Shown: piece after piece, positions 33,546 to 43,036 of the stretch
How the letters are laid out: each line of letters begins with the position of its first letter
Numbering within the stretch: position 1 is the first letter of the stretch
DNA from: Methanobrevibacter sp.
Lineage (GTDB): Archaea; Methanobacteriota; Methanobacteria; Methanobacteriales; Methanobacteriaceae
Direction: 5' to 3'
DNA: 64,000 nt
Assembly: GCA_016838945.1 (NCBI GenBank)
Contig: JADLKP010000001.1
Location: forward strand, 1-64,000
Notes under the pieces: model-generated
What the model was told of the DNA's origin: nothing
The model's input: the letters and a program-made list of their open reading frames with translations, nothing else
The model's database searches: none
Made by a program: the position numbers and the translations under genes

Positions 33546-33619
33546 AAGTTGGCATGATTTTATTTTCTTCTACTAGCAAATTATTTAAAAGAGTTTGATC
33601 AAATTCATTCAATCACCTC

Positions 33620-33904
33620 TTAAAAAAAGATAAATGCATTTTCGCTGAATTCATCGATTCCATTGTCCTCTGAGAATTTTATCATATGATTATATATTTC
33701 ATCGCGTGTGGAATTTAGAATCTCTTTGCTGGTTCCATTCAGATTATTGAAATGATAGATATAATCTACAGTATCAATGTCTCGCTCTTCCATTATGACA
33801 AAATCACCTAAAAAATCATATTTTTCAGTGAATTTTTTTAATTCTTCTGTGTACATTTCTTTCTGTGTTTCCATTCTCATTCTGAATCTATCGATTTTTT
33901 GCAA
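33620..33904 (-). CDS. Small protein of a repeated cassette, copy 2
   Basis: A 94-residue protein with N-terminus MQKIDRFRMRMETQKEMYTE, matching the start of the 62-residue protein at 31345. After residue 27 the two differ fully. It is acidic and rich in aromatic residues, with no recognised family. GGAGGTGAAATAATTG precedes the ATG, and its 5' region (33920-34070) is the repeated cassette. Together the two cassettes bracket the Rpn tail array. Confidence 0.6.
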   Translation of the reverse strand: MQKIDRFRMRMETQKEMYTEELKKFTEKYDFLGDFVIMEERDIDTVDYIYHFNNLNGTSKEILNSTRDEIYNHMIKFSEDNGIDEFSENAFIFF

Positions 33905-33919
33905 TTATTTCACCTCCAT

Positions 33920-34070
33920 TTATTTTTAAAATACTTTGTATATGGTATTATATAAAGCTTATCTAAAATTTAAGGTCAATATTCTTGTCATACTGTAAAA
34001 TTATAGTTATATGGTAAAAAATAAGCAAAATTAGAGGAGAAATTTATGTATAGTTTTATATAGTAAACTA
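33920..34070. repeat. Repeated intergenic cassette, copy d
   Basis: Near-identical to copy b over about 150 bases, with an extra eight-base AAATAAGC stretch. It ends in TAGTAAACTA (34061-34070). It serves as the 5' region of the small gene at 33620 and also lies just before the phosphodiesterase gene. Confidence 0.85.
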
Positions 34071-34161
34071 GAATCTTTTAAATAGTTTACTTGCACAATA
34101 TATAATTATATCAGTTAATCCAATGATTTTAAATTTAAAACGAATGCCGGTGATGAATAGG

Positions 34162-36126
34162 ATGGAAATTATCAATGAAAAGCAAACCCCGAAAAGAAGT
34201 TTCAAGAGAAGTCTGATAGTGTTTATTGGAAACATCATAGGAATATACCTGATAAGCTTTTTAGGCTTGGGAGTCAAGATCAGCTCATTTGATGACATAT
34301 TCTTTTTAGTGCTCTTCATCGGTTTGATCAATTCCATCCTCTGGCCTGTGCTGACAAGAATTGCGATGCCGTTTTTGGTTTTGACCTTCGGATTTGGAGC
34401 TTTGATATTGAATGGAATTCTCCTTGAGGAACTCGCACCATTGTTTTTCGTAGAAATTCAAGGCCCTGCAGTCATTCTTGCCCCATTAGCTATGGCTGCC
34501 GTTACAACCTTACTCTCCTCATTGATAACAATTGAGGATGACAGTTCATATTACCGTGCTGTTTTTAATGATGCTAAAAAGAAAAGAAAAGCTGAAGTCA
34601 AGGATTATCCTGGAGTGATAATCGTTGAAATCGACGGGCTTGCCTATGAAGTGCTGCGCGAAGCTGTCGAAAGGGGAGATATGCCAACCGTCAAGGAAAT
34701 GATTGAGAGCAATGAGTACACTCTTAGGATGTGGGAAACTGATCTTTCTTCACAAACCGGTGCAAGCCAGGCCGGAATCCTTCATGGAAACAATGAAGGC
34801 ATCGTCGCATTCAGATGGATAGAAAAAGGAAACGGCAATCAGATGATGCAATGCTCCGGAATCACCAAAGTCCCTGAACTGGAGGAGAGAATCTCAAATG
34901 GAGACGGTTTGCTTACGGATAATGGAGCAAGCAGAAGCAACCTCTTCTCCGGAGACACTGACAATGTGATATTCACATTCAGCAAGATAATGGATTTTAA
35001 GAAGCTCTACAATAAGGCATGGTATTCCGTATTTTCCAATCCGAGCAATTTTGCACGTATCATCGCATTGTTCATTGCAGATATGGTGCATGAAGTATGG
35101 TCACAGATTACACATTCCCTAAGAAATGTCAAGCCAAGGATAAAACGTGGAATAGTTTACATTCCAACAAGGGCTGCCACAAACGTCTTCATGAGGGAAA
35201 TCAACACCTCAACACTGATTGGAGACATGATGGTGGGGGATGTTGATGTTGCATACTCAACATATCTGGGCTATGATGAGATAGCCCACCACTCTGGAGT
35301 CAGGGACAGTGATGCATGGCTAGCCTTAAGGCAAATGGACAAGCAGATCAAACGCTTGATTGATGGAAACAAGTATTCCCCTAGGGAATATCAGTTCGTG
35401 ATCCAATCAGACCACGGCCAAACAAACGGTGCAACATTCACCCAGAGATATGGCGAAAGCTTTGAGGACTTTGTCAAGTCATTGCTGCCTGAAGACATGT
35501 CAGTCTTTGCAAAAATGGATTCAAATGACGACCATTTTGTATCCGACTACACTCCATTTGCAAGAAGGGAAAAGAAAATAGCCAAAGAGGAAAAGGAGGC
35601 ACAGGAATTAAGTGACTCTGAAGTCATCGTATTGGCTTCAGGAAACCTTGCAATGATCTATTTGACACAATGGAGCCAAAGATTGACATATGAGGAGCTT
35701 AACAGCTATTTCCCTGAACTGATACCAGGAATCATAAATAATGAGTATGTTGGGTTTATTTTAGTTAATTCAGCCGAACATGGTGACTTAGCCATTGGTA
35801 AGAATGGAACATACTATCTTGATAGCGGCAAGATTGATGGTGAAAATCCACTTATTGGGTTTGGAGATAATATTGTCAGACATTTGAAAAGAACAAGTTC
35901 ATTTGAACATACACCGGATATTCTTGTCAACAGCTTTTATGATGAGAGGTCAGATGAGGTATGTGCTTTTGAGGAATTGGTTGGAAGCCATGGAGGAGCA
36001 GGGGGAGACCAATCCAAGCCATTCATATTGTACCCTTCAAGCTGGAATGTGAGCGATGATGAGATCATTGGTGCAGAAAGCATATATAAGATATTGAAGG
36101 AGAATTTGCTTAAATTGAAAAGGTAG
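34162..36126 (+). CDS. Phage-holin-4-type membrane domain fused to type I phosphodiesterase, paralogue 2
   Basis: A protein of about 654 residues, clearly paralogous to the one at 9988: the same four-helix N-terminal domain and the same catalytic blocks VEIDGLAYE, SSQTGASQAGILHG, YDEIAHHSG, SDHGQTNGATF and SHGGAGGDQSKPFILYPS. It lacks the coiled-coil repeat insertion of the first paralogue. Likely hydrolyses a phosphodiester or sulfate at the cell surface; substrate unknown. The frame opens at 34123, but GGTGA eight bases before ATG 34162 and alignment with the paralogue favour the later start. Confidence 0.82.
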   Translation: MEIINEKQTPKRSFKRSLIVFIGNIIGIYLISFLGLGVKISSFDDIFFLVLFIGLINSILWPVLTRIAMPFLVLTFGFGALILNGILLEELAPLFFVEIQGPAVILAPLAMAAVTTLLSSLITIEDDSSYYRAVFNDAKKKRKAEVKDYPGVIIVEIDGLAYEVLREAVERGDMPTVKEMIESNEYTLRMWETDLSSQTGASQAGILHGNNEGIVAFRWIEKGNGNQMMQCSGITKVPELEERISNGDGLLTDNGASRSNLFSGDTDNVIFTFSKIMDFKKLYNKAWYSVFSNPSNFARIIALFIADMVHEVWSQITHSLRNVKPRIKRGIVYIPTRAATNVFMREINTSTLIGDMMVGDVDVAYSTYLGYDEIAHHSGVRDSDAWLALRQMDKQIKRLIDGNKYSPREYQFVIQSDHGQTNGATFTQRYGESFEDFVKSLLPEDMSVFAKMDSNDDHFVSDYTPFARREKKIAKEEKEAQELSDSEVIVLASGNLAMIYLTQWSQRLTYEELNSYFPELIPGIINNEYVGFILVNSAEHGDLAIGKNGTYYLDSGKIDGENPLIGFGDNIVRHLKRTSSFEHTPDILVNSFYDERSDEVCAFEELVGSHGGAGGDQSKPFILYPSSWNVSDDEIIGAESIYKILKENLLKLKR

Positions 36127-36210
36127 TTTTGATAAAAATTAGCCAATGGATCTATTTTTTAATTATGTGAGTGGTATACTATATTTTATAAAATGTATTC
36201 TTTAACAATT

Positions 36211-36354
36211 TGAAGTACTTCATTTAAATGTAGTTAAAAACATTACTTCAAATAAATGAAGTGCTATAAAAAAATGAAGAATGACTTTCAACTTCAAATG
36301 AATGAAGTGCTATAAAAAAATGAAGAATGAATTTCAACTTCAAATGAATGAAGT
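36211..36354. repeat. Array of ACTTCA/TGAAGT inverted repeats, 46-bp period
   Basis: Three units start at 36245, 36291 and 36337, each headed by an 18-base inverted repeat (ACTTCAAATGAATGAAGT or one base different). TGAAGTACTTCA at 36211-36222 is a fourth, abutted version. The constant 46-base spacing and symmetric boxes look like a multi-site operator upstream of the ATPase gene. There is no spacer diversity, so it is not CRISPR. Confidence 0.8.
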
Positions 36355-36402
36355 GATATGGTCTCCAACTGAGTCTTGTTAACTAATTGTATTGATGATT
36401 TA

Positions 36403-36482
36403 ATTTTATTTTTTTTAATTTATTAGTTTTGTAAGTTATATTTTTTATTTTTTTTTAATTTATTAGTTTTGTAAGTTATAAC
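36403..36482. repeat. Direct repeat upstream of the ATPase gene, about 40 bp twice
   Basis: TTTAATTTATTAGTTTTGTA followed by AGTTATA occurs twice head to tail just before the promoter region of the gene at 36535. Confidence 0.8.
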
Positions 36483-36534
36483 TGACAAATTTATATATGA
36501 GTATAATCTAAATATAGTATTAAGAAGTGATTGT

Positions 36535-37755
36535 ATGATTAAAAGAGAAGAGTATCTTAAAGTTTTTTATAACTATTTGGACACGGATTTTATTAAAATC
36601 ATTATTGGATTGCGTAGATGTGGAAAAACAACATTTTTAAAAAGTATTATCGAGGAACTTAAGGGTTTAGGTATTAATGATGAGAATATAATTTACATAT
36701 CATTTGAAAATGTGAAATATAGACATATTAAGACCTCAAAAGAATTGGATGAAGTTGTTTTAGATAAAGTTAAAGATATTGAAGGTAAGGTCTATTTGTT
36801 GTTTGATGAAATTCAATTGGTTGATAAATGGGAAGAGTCAATTAATTCATATAGGGTTTCTTTTGATTCGGATATTTATGTTACTGGATCTAATTCAAAA
36901 TTATTTTCATCTGAACTTTCTACATTGGTTGCAGGAAGATATGTTCATATAAACATTTATCCTTTTTCATTTAAAGAAATTTTAAAGTATCATGATGAAA
37001 TTAACAATATTGAAATGGATAAATCTAAAATATATGAATATTTCATGCAATACATGCAATACGGGGGAATGCCTTCATTGCTTTCTTTAAAAGATGAAGA
37101 CGCCAAAATCAATGCACTTTTAGATATCTATGATTCGATTATTATCAGCGATATTCTCTCAAGGCATGAAATCAGAGGAATTGATACATTTAAAAGGTTC
37201 ATTTATTACATTATGAATTCCATTGGACAAACATTCTCTAAAAAAAGCATAGCAAATTTTTTAAAATCCGAAACTAAAAAAACTTCAAGAGAAACCATCA
37301 ATAATTATACAAACTTCATTGTTGAATCACTATTTTGCCATAGGGTGTTACGTGAAGACATATTAGGAAAAAAACTCTTATCTACACAAGAAAAATACTA
37401 TTTAACTGATCATGGATTTCACCATGCATTGGTTGATGAAAATAATAAATGGTTAGCTAGAATAATTGAAAACATTGTCTATATTGAACTTTTAAGAAGA
37501 GGATATTCAGTTAAAGTGGGTTGGATTAAAAATAAGGAAGTGGATTTCATAGCTAAAAATAAGAATAATAAAATTTATATTCAAGTTGCTTATCTTTTAG
37601 CTTCTGATGAAGTAATAGAAAGGGAATTTACACCGTTATTGAACATTCCTGATAAATATGATGCATATGTCTTAAGCATGGATGAATTTAACATGTCTAG
37701 GGACGGAATAAAACATATGAATATAATTGACTTTTTATTAGGTGATGAAATTTAA
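36535..37755 (+). CDS. ATP-binding protein, AAA plus DUF4143 type
   Basis: A 406-residue ATPase of the AAA_14/DUF4143 class. Walker A is GLRRCGKTTF (residues about 23-32) and Walker B is VYLLFDEIQ (about 91-99), then a sensor-like VTGSNSKL. The C-terminal DUF4143 region contains GWIKNKEVDFIAKNKNNKIYIQVAY, resembling a PD-(D/E)XK nuclease core. These proteins are frequent in methanogens and anaerobes with unknown function; toxin or mobile-element links are suspected. TTAAGAAGTGATTGT precedes the ATG. It is flanked by repeat arrays. Confidence 0.82.
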   Translation: MIKREEYLKVFYNYLDTDFIKIIIGLRRCGKTTFLKSIIEELKGLGINDENIIYISFENVKYRHIKTSKELDEVVLDKVKDIEGKVYLLFDEIQLVDKWEESINSYRVSFDSDIYVTGSNSKLFSSELSTLVAGRYVHINIYPFSFKEILKYHDEINNIEMDKSKIYEYFMQYMQYGGMPSLLSLKDEDAKINALLDIYDSIIISDILSRHEIRGIDTFKRFIYYIMNSIGQTFSKKSIANFLKSETKKTSRETINNYTNFIVESLFCHRVLREDILGKKLLSTQEKYYLTDHGFHHALVDENNKWLARIIENIVYIELLRRGYSVKVGWIKNKEVDFIAKNKNNKIYIQVAYLLASDEVIEREFTPLLNIPDKYDAYVLSMDEFNMSRDGIKHMNIIDFLLGDEI

Positions 37756-37971
37756 AAAACGGTTATTTAGGGATTGTCCACTATATGAAACAAATTTCAA
37801 TTTTTAGTATATAATTTCTATACTGTTATGCCAATGCCAACATGAAGTTGGTTAAAAAGAACCAAAAATTGCATAATCCTGATTCACCTCTCTGATTGGG
37901 GACGTTAAAGGTGGTGATGTTGTAAAAGAGGTTAAAGAACTTAGTTATGTTGATGCACAAACTAGGTTGTT

Positions 37972-39162
37972 TTAAATGCTTCTAAATGGATATATTCCAT
38001 TTTTTTCATAACTGTTCTTAAGCCAGTATGTGAAAATAGGGTCTGTAATTTGATATTTGTCATTTGCATATTCAATTAAATCATAATCTAGAAGGCGATT
38101 TAGTGGTCGGTTTAGTGATCCGCTGGTTACTTTGAGGAAATTTGCTACTTCTATTCTTTTTTTGGGACTTTCAAGTAGTGAAATTATGATTTTTTGTTCT
38201 TGAAATGTTAATTTAGACCACATATATATGAAATGGATAGCAAGATAATCAATCGAATCCTTGAATAATTCAATGATATTATTTTCAGTTAATTTTATGT
38301 TTTCTGGAAGATATTTTGCAAATATGTTGATGTAATATGGAATTCCACGTGTACATTTGTAAAATCTTTCAAATCCATCATCATCGAGCTGTATGTTTCT
38401 TGTCATTGATTTAATATAGTTTTCAGTGGTTTGTTTTGAAAATGGTTGAATTTCAATTGTCAGCATCCGTCCTCCAAATGCTCCTTTATTGCCATTCAAA
38501 TCATTTATTAAACTATCTTTTAAGCTCATGCTTCCGCAGAATAGGTATGCAACATTTTTTTGTGTTTGGATGAAACTGCGCATATACCATAAAAATCCAT
38601 TCAGCTCATCACCCAAATCTTTCATTAATTGGATTTCATCAATGAATATGAAAACTCCTTTCAGTTTATCTTTATTGTCTTCATAAATTTTTTGAGGTAA
38701 TTCCATTACAAATTCCGCTAATTTTTCATAATTGTCTTCCCTTTCGAATATTGGAATTGGAATGTGTTCGTAGGATAAAAGTTTATCTATTTTGAAATTT
38801 TTTGTTTTAAAATATTTTTCTATTTGCTTGTTGATTGTTTTTAAGCCAAATTCTTTGGATGATTTGATAATTGTGTCATAAATTATTTTAATTATGCTTG
38901 CTCTTGTGAGGTTTTTCTGTTGGTATGCATCGCTTCTGGATAAGTCGATGTCCACAACCAAATATTCTCTTTTGAACTTGCTTTTGATTTTTTTGATGAG
39001 TGCTGTTTTTCCAACTCCTCTAATCCCTGTTAGAAGTATTGTGGGTGCGGAATTGAATTCAGTGCTAATTAATAAGTTTGATAATATGTTGATTTCATCT
39101 GTTCGGTTGAAAAATTGTGTTTCGGTTAAATTTGTGTCTGTTATGCTTGCAATTTCATCCAT
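37972..39162 (-). CDS. Archaeal AAA-type ATPase with winged-helix C-terminus
   Basis: A 396-residue STAND/archaeal-ATPase-like protein. Walker A is TGIRGVGKTALIKKI (about 46-60) and Walker B is KGVFIFIDEIQLM (about 164-176). SMSLKDSL and a Leu/Ile-rich lid follow. The last 90 residues form a winged helix (TFQEQKIIISLLE, EVANFLKVTSGSLNRPLNRLLDYDLIEY). Such ATPases are very common in archaea, with roles guessed in regulation or element maintenance. AGGAGGG precedes the ATG by a good distance. Confidence 0.82.
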   Translation of the reverse strand: MDEIASITDTNLTETQFFNRTDEINILSNLLISTEFNSAPTILLTGIRGVGKTALIKKIKSKFKREYLVVDIDLSRSDAYQQKNLTRASIIKIIYDTIIKSSKEFGLKTINKQIEKYFKTKNFKIDKLLSYEHIPIPIFEREDNYEKLAEFVMELPQKIYEDNKDKLKGVFIFIDEIQLMKDLGDELNGFLWYMRSFIQTQKNVAYLFCGSMSLKDSLINDLNGNKGAFGGRMLTIEIQPFSKQTTENYIKSMTRNIQLDDDGFERFYKCTRGIPYYINIFAKYLPENIKLTENNIIELFKDSIDYLAIHFIYMWSKLTFQEQKIIISLLESPKKRIEVANFLKVTSGSLNRPLNRLLDYDLIEYANDKYQITDPIFTYWLKNSYEKNGIYPFRSI

Positions 39163-39176
39163 TTGCTTCCCTCCTG

Positions 39177-39274
39177 TAATGTATTTTTCATTATATAATT
39201 TTATGTATTGTATTTTGAATTATATAATTAATTTTTCATTATATGTTGTAATATAATGTATTTTTCATTATATA
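39177..39274. repeat. Repeated TTTTTCATTATAT boxes upstream of the AAA ATPase
   Basis: TAATGTATTTTTCATTATAT occurs at 39177 and 39254, with a shorter variant at 39228. All are within 115 bases of the minus-strand start and may be operator or promoter elements. Confidence 0.55.
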
Positions 39275-39363
39275 TAATCTTGATTATTTTTTTTTTAAAA
39301 TTATGGTTCAATTAAGTATTGCATAACTTAATTTCTGCTAATGGGTGATGTTGCAAGGAGATT

Positions 39364-39605
39364 AAAAAACTGGCATTGCCTTTGATGCTGTCAATGATGG
39401 TAATTTCACTATACAATACCATCGATTCCTTTTGGGGTGCAGTCTTGGCGCAGACCAGCTTGCAGCAGTCGGATTTGCAATACCGTTGGAATTTTTAATA
39501 ATAATCATTGGAGCAATTCTTGGAGCAGGTATCACATCTGTGGTGTCAAAATATGCATTTAAATTTTTAAAGGTTTGTTCGTGTTTTTATGCTTTTTATA
39601 TATAG
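39364..39605 (+). pseudogene. MATE-family transporter remnant
   Basis: Codons read KLALPLMLSMMVISLYNTID and then, one frame over, LGADQLAAVGFAIPLEF and GAILGAGITSVVSKYAFK, the N-terminal two helices of a MATE multidrug exporter. A frameshift near 39440 and loss of the rest make it non-functional. Confidence 0.75.
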
Positions 39606-39787
39606 GTGTCCAATCTTTTGGATATTTGATATGGATTTTTATGAATAATTGCAAATATTTTTTTCTAGCTGATTGTTTTATATTTACAGCAATTTATCAT
39701 TATTAAAAATTTATCTGAAACTGCATTTTCCTATTTTTCACTTAAATAACTAAAAGCAGCTGTTTTTTATATAAAATGCAAATATTT

Positions 39788-39809
39788 ATATTTAGGTATA
39801 CCTAAATAT
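39788..39809. promoter_or_regulatory. Perfect 22-bp palindrome with core TTTAGGTATACCTAAA
   Basis: Eleven bases pair around 39798/39799. The core is identical to the palindrome at 12528-12553. Here it lies about 96 bases before the adhesin start and overlaps TATTTATATTTAG, a plausible TATA element, so a repressor bound here would block transcription. Confidence 0.65.
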
Positions 39810-39904
39810 TAAAGTATGCATATAATATTTATTAACTTAATTTAGTTTAGTTATATGATATGCACTATATTTTTAAAAATCTAAAGCGATAGGTGAAAAA
39901 TATC

Positions 39905-42889
39905 ATGATAAATAAAAAATTATGGGCTGCACTAATAATTTTGACTTTAGTGTCATTATCTATAGGTGCGGTTTCAGCAGCAGATGCCGAATCACAGGCA
40001 AACGATGATATTTCAATTGCAACATCCCAAGATTCAAGTCAAATGGGTGGGAATGAATTAATTCAAGAAGATGCAAAGACAGATGAATCTACGGATATTC
40101 TCTCTTCATCCGATGACGAAGAGATATTGGCTGGAGATATGGGAATATCTGTAGTAGGAGGACAAAAGGAATCATATGATGTTGGCGAAGAGGTATACCT
40201 TAAATTAGGTACTGAGCAAAGCAGCTACACTCCCGCTGATATTTACATTCAAGTTCAAGGCGGAGGATATACTGACAATCCTGTAGGAACATATTCACAG
40301 GCAACCAGCGCAACAGGAGTGCCATATACATTCGACACTCCTGGAAATGTAAGCCTAAGATTTGTTCAAGTGCATTACAGCACTTATTACTTTTCAGATT
40401 ACATAACCTTCAATGTAGTCGAAGCGGGACCAAGTGTCGCACCTGGAACATTCACTGATTTGAAATCATTGATAGACAGAAGTGAAGGGGTTTTAGAGCT
40501 TCCATATGATTTCACCTACGATCCTGAATATGATTCAGGATATGTGGATGGAATATTGGTGGATAAGGACATTACCATAAAAGGCAACGGCCATATAATC
40601 AATGCTCTAAAGCTTGCTAAAATATTTGATGTCTACAAGGCAAATGTAGTTTTGGAAGGTGTCACTTTAGCCAATGGCAAATCCAATAATGGCGGGGCAA
40701 TCATTGTTTCCAATAGCATTACCAGCTTGCTTCTTAAGGATTCAGTCATCAAGGACAGTTCCAGCAATCAGGGTGGTGCAATCCATGTCATGGGAGGTAC
40801 CTTAACCGTTGAAAACACTACATTCACCAATAACTCAGCTAATTGCGGCGGTGCAATTTACCATAATGCACATTCATCCACTTTGAATGTTAAGGATTCA
40901 AGCTTCGAGGCAAATAAGGCAACATCCACCGGCACTGCTGGCGGTGCAGGTGCAATCCATATGAATTCAGGCAAATTGAATGTTGAAAATACCGATTTCA
41001 ATGATAACACTGCCGTTTCAAACGGCGGTGCAATAAATGTTTTCAATTTCGCAAATGCCATAAATGTAACCGGTTCCAGATTCAACAGGAACTCTGCAAG
41101 CGATGGCGGAGCAATCTATGCTCATCTAACATCCTGTGACATATCAATCAATGATTCCAATTTCACAGAAAACTCCGCTAACGGTCAAGGCGGAGCAGCA
41201 TACCTTCAAGGAGCTGGAATAACAAGCGCTTTTGACAATGTCAAGTTTGCCGATAACTCTGCAAGCTATGGCGGTGCATTTGCAAATAAGCTCTCAAGCT
41301 CAACAATTGAAAAATCAATCTTTGAAGGCAACACTGCAAGCAATCAGGGTGGTGCAATCTATGCAAGCGGAAAAGTGACCGTCAACGAATCCTCATTTGC
41401 AGGCAATCAGGCAAGCTCAGACTATAATATGCATCAGATTGTCGAAAATGCCATCAGCATAGAAAACTCTAACATAACAGTTCAAGCTCCAGATTATAAT
41501 GTTAAGGAAAGCTATGAAAACGGTGAAGACATTGTGATTTCAGGCACTTTCGAATCAGGAATCACAAATCAGCCATTGGCATTGGCATATTCCTTAAATG
41601 GAAGTGATGCAAGCGCATCAGTCGATAAAAACATCTTCAGCATTGACTTAGGCAATGCATTGAAATATGGCGACTACACAATTTCAATCAAGTCATTCAC
41701 TGATGATGCAGGAAACTCCTACCTCTTTGAGCCAGTTGAAAAGGCTTTCACAGTCAAAAGGGAAGTCAGGACTGCAGCTGATCTTCAAGCATTGATTGAC
41801 AATGCAGAGGAAGGTGCCATAATTGAATTGGGCAACTATTCATTTGAAAACATTTCCAATGTTAAGATTACCAAGAATGTGACAATCAAAGGAAGCGAAG
41901 ACACTAGCATTTCATCTGCCGGTGACGGAAATCCAATCTTCATTGTTCCGGCTAAATCCGAAAACGGCCCAGATAGCGTAAACATCACTGGCATTGACTT
42001 TAAGGTAAAAAATGGAGATGTGATCGTTAAGGCAACTGCAGACAACGACACCAATCCATTGTCCATTGACACTCAAGCAATCAGCATTACAGGCAACACT
42101 ATCGAAGCTGCTGATGAAGATGTAGTGCCTGAATCCGTCATTGTATTGAAACTTGAGTCTGAAAGAGGAGTCCTTGCTCCAACCAATGACATTGTCATTT
42201 CAGGAAATGCAATGGATGCAGGAATAAACCCATTCGACTTTGACGTGACAAGTGTAGTCTCAGGAGGTGATGTGAACATTCCTGCTGGTCCTGCTAAAGC
42301 AGATAGAATAGAGACTCAAATTGTCTACGAAAACATGACAAGCACTGCAGTGGACGTTGATACTGACGGAAGGGTAGGCAAATACTTCTACATTACTTTA
42401 AAGGACAAAAACAACAACCTATTGAAAAACAAACCTGTGCAAATCGGATTCAATGGTAACGTATACGACAGAGTGACTGATGAAAACGGTCAGGCAAGAC
42501 TCCAAATCAACCTCAAGAACGCAGGAACCTACACATTCGCTGTAAGCTACCTCGGTGATGACGAGTACAACGGATCATTCATCGTTGCAAAAATCGTTGT
42601 AAGCAAACAGAAAGGAAGCCTAACCGTTCCTAACAAATCCTACAAGGCAAGCGCAACAAGCAAAACATTGACCGCAACATTCAAATCAGCTAGCGGAAAA
42701 TTAGTGAAAGGCAAGAAAGTCACATTCACCGTTAACGGCAAGACCTACTCTGCCACCACCAATGCTAAAGGAGTTGCAACTGTCAAGGTAAGCCTAAGCA
42801 AAAAAGGAACCTACAGCTTCACAGCCAAGTTTGCTGGAAACAACATGTATGCAGCAATGAGCAAAACTGCAAAGCTTACTATAAATTAA
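39905..42889 (+). CDS. Large secreted adhesin-like protein, beta-helix plus Ig-like domains
   Basis: A secreted protein of about 994 residues. Signal peptide residues 1-26 end GAVSAAD. After a polar region, residues about 210-540 carry some nine rungs with GGA motifs (NGGAI, QGGAIHV, CGGAIYH, DGGAIYAH, QGGAAYL), typical of right-handed beta-helix adhesins. A second helix-like domain lies at about 620-790. Two Ig-like repeats follow (about 810-900 and 905-994), ending KTAKLTIN. There is no membrane anchor, so wall binding may use the Ig-like domains. AGGTGA precedes ATG 39905; GTG 39893 overlaps that site and is not preferred. Confidence 0.88.
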   Translation: MINKKLWAALIILTLVSLSIGAVSAADAESQANDDISIATSQDSSQMGGNELIQEDAKTDESTDILSSSDDEEILAGDMGISVVGGQKESYDVGEEVYLKLGTEQSSYTPADIYIQVQGGGYTDNPVGTYSQATSATGVPYTFDTPGNVSLRFVQVHYSTYYFSDYITFNVVEAGPSVAPGTFTDLKSLIDRSEGVLELPYDFTYDPEYDSGYVDGILVDKDITIKGNGHIINALKLAKIFDVYKANVVLEGVTLANGKSNNGGAIIVSNSITSLLLKDSVIKDSSSNQGGAIHVMGGTLTVENTTFTNNSANCGGAIYHNAHSSTLNVKDSSFEANKATSTGTAGGAGAIHMNSGKLNVENTDFNDNTAVSNGGAINVFNFANAINVTGSRFNRNSASDGGAIYAHLTSCDISINDSNFTENSANGQGGAAYLQGAGITSAFDNVKFADNSASYGGAFANKLSSSTIEKSIFEGNTASNQGGAIYASGKVTVNESSFAGNQASSDYNMHQIVENAISIENSNITVQAPDYNVKESYENGEDIVISGTFESGITNQPLALAYSLNGSDASASVDKNIFSIDLGNALKYGDYTISIKSFTDDAGNSYLFEPVEKAFTVKREVRTAADLQALIDNAEEGAIIELGNYSFENISNVKITKNVTIKGSEDTSISSAGDGNPIFIVPAKSENGPDSVNITGIDFKVKNGDVIVKATADNDTNPLSIDTQAISITGNTIEAADEDVVPESVIVLKLESERGVLAPTNDIVISGNAMDAGINPFDFDVTSVVSGGDVNIPAGPAKADRIETQIVYENMTSTAVDVDTDGRVGKYFYITLKDKNNNLLKNKPVQIGFNGNVYDRVTDENGQARLQINLKNAGTYTFAVSYLGDDEYNGSFIVAKIVVSKQKGSLTVPNKSYKASATSKTLTATFKSASGKLVKGKKVTFTVNGKTYSATTNAKGVATVKVSLSKKGTYSFTAKFAGNNMYAAMSKTAKLTIN

Positions 42890-43036
42890 GGAAAATTGTT
42901 ATAAAAATCATTTTTTATAATCAATTTTCAATTTTTATTTTTTTAAAATAGGAGTTGGATCAATAAAAAACAGAATAATTAAAAACTATTTTTAAAAAAA
43001 GCATATAAAATTTTACAGTCTCCATTATAAAAAAAT

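Noticed and set aside
37820..37971. Short frame GDVVKEVKELSYVDAQTRLF before the AAA ATPase end
   Set aside because: Too short, no start or ribosome binding site and no recognisable family. Probably debris.
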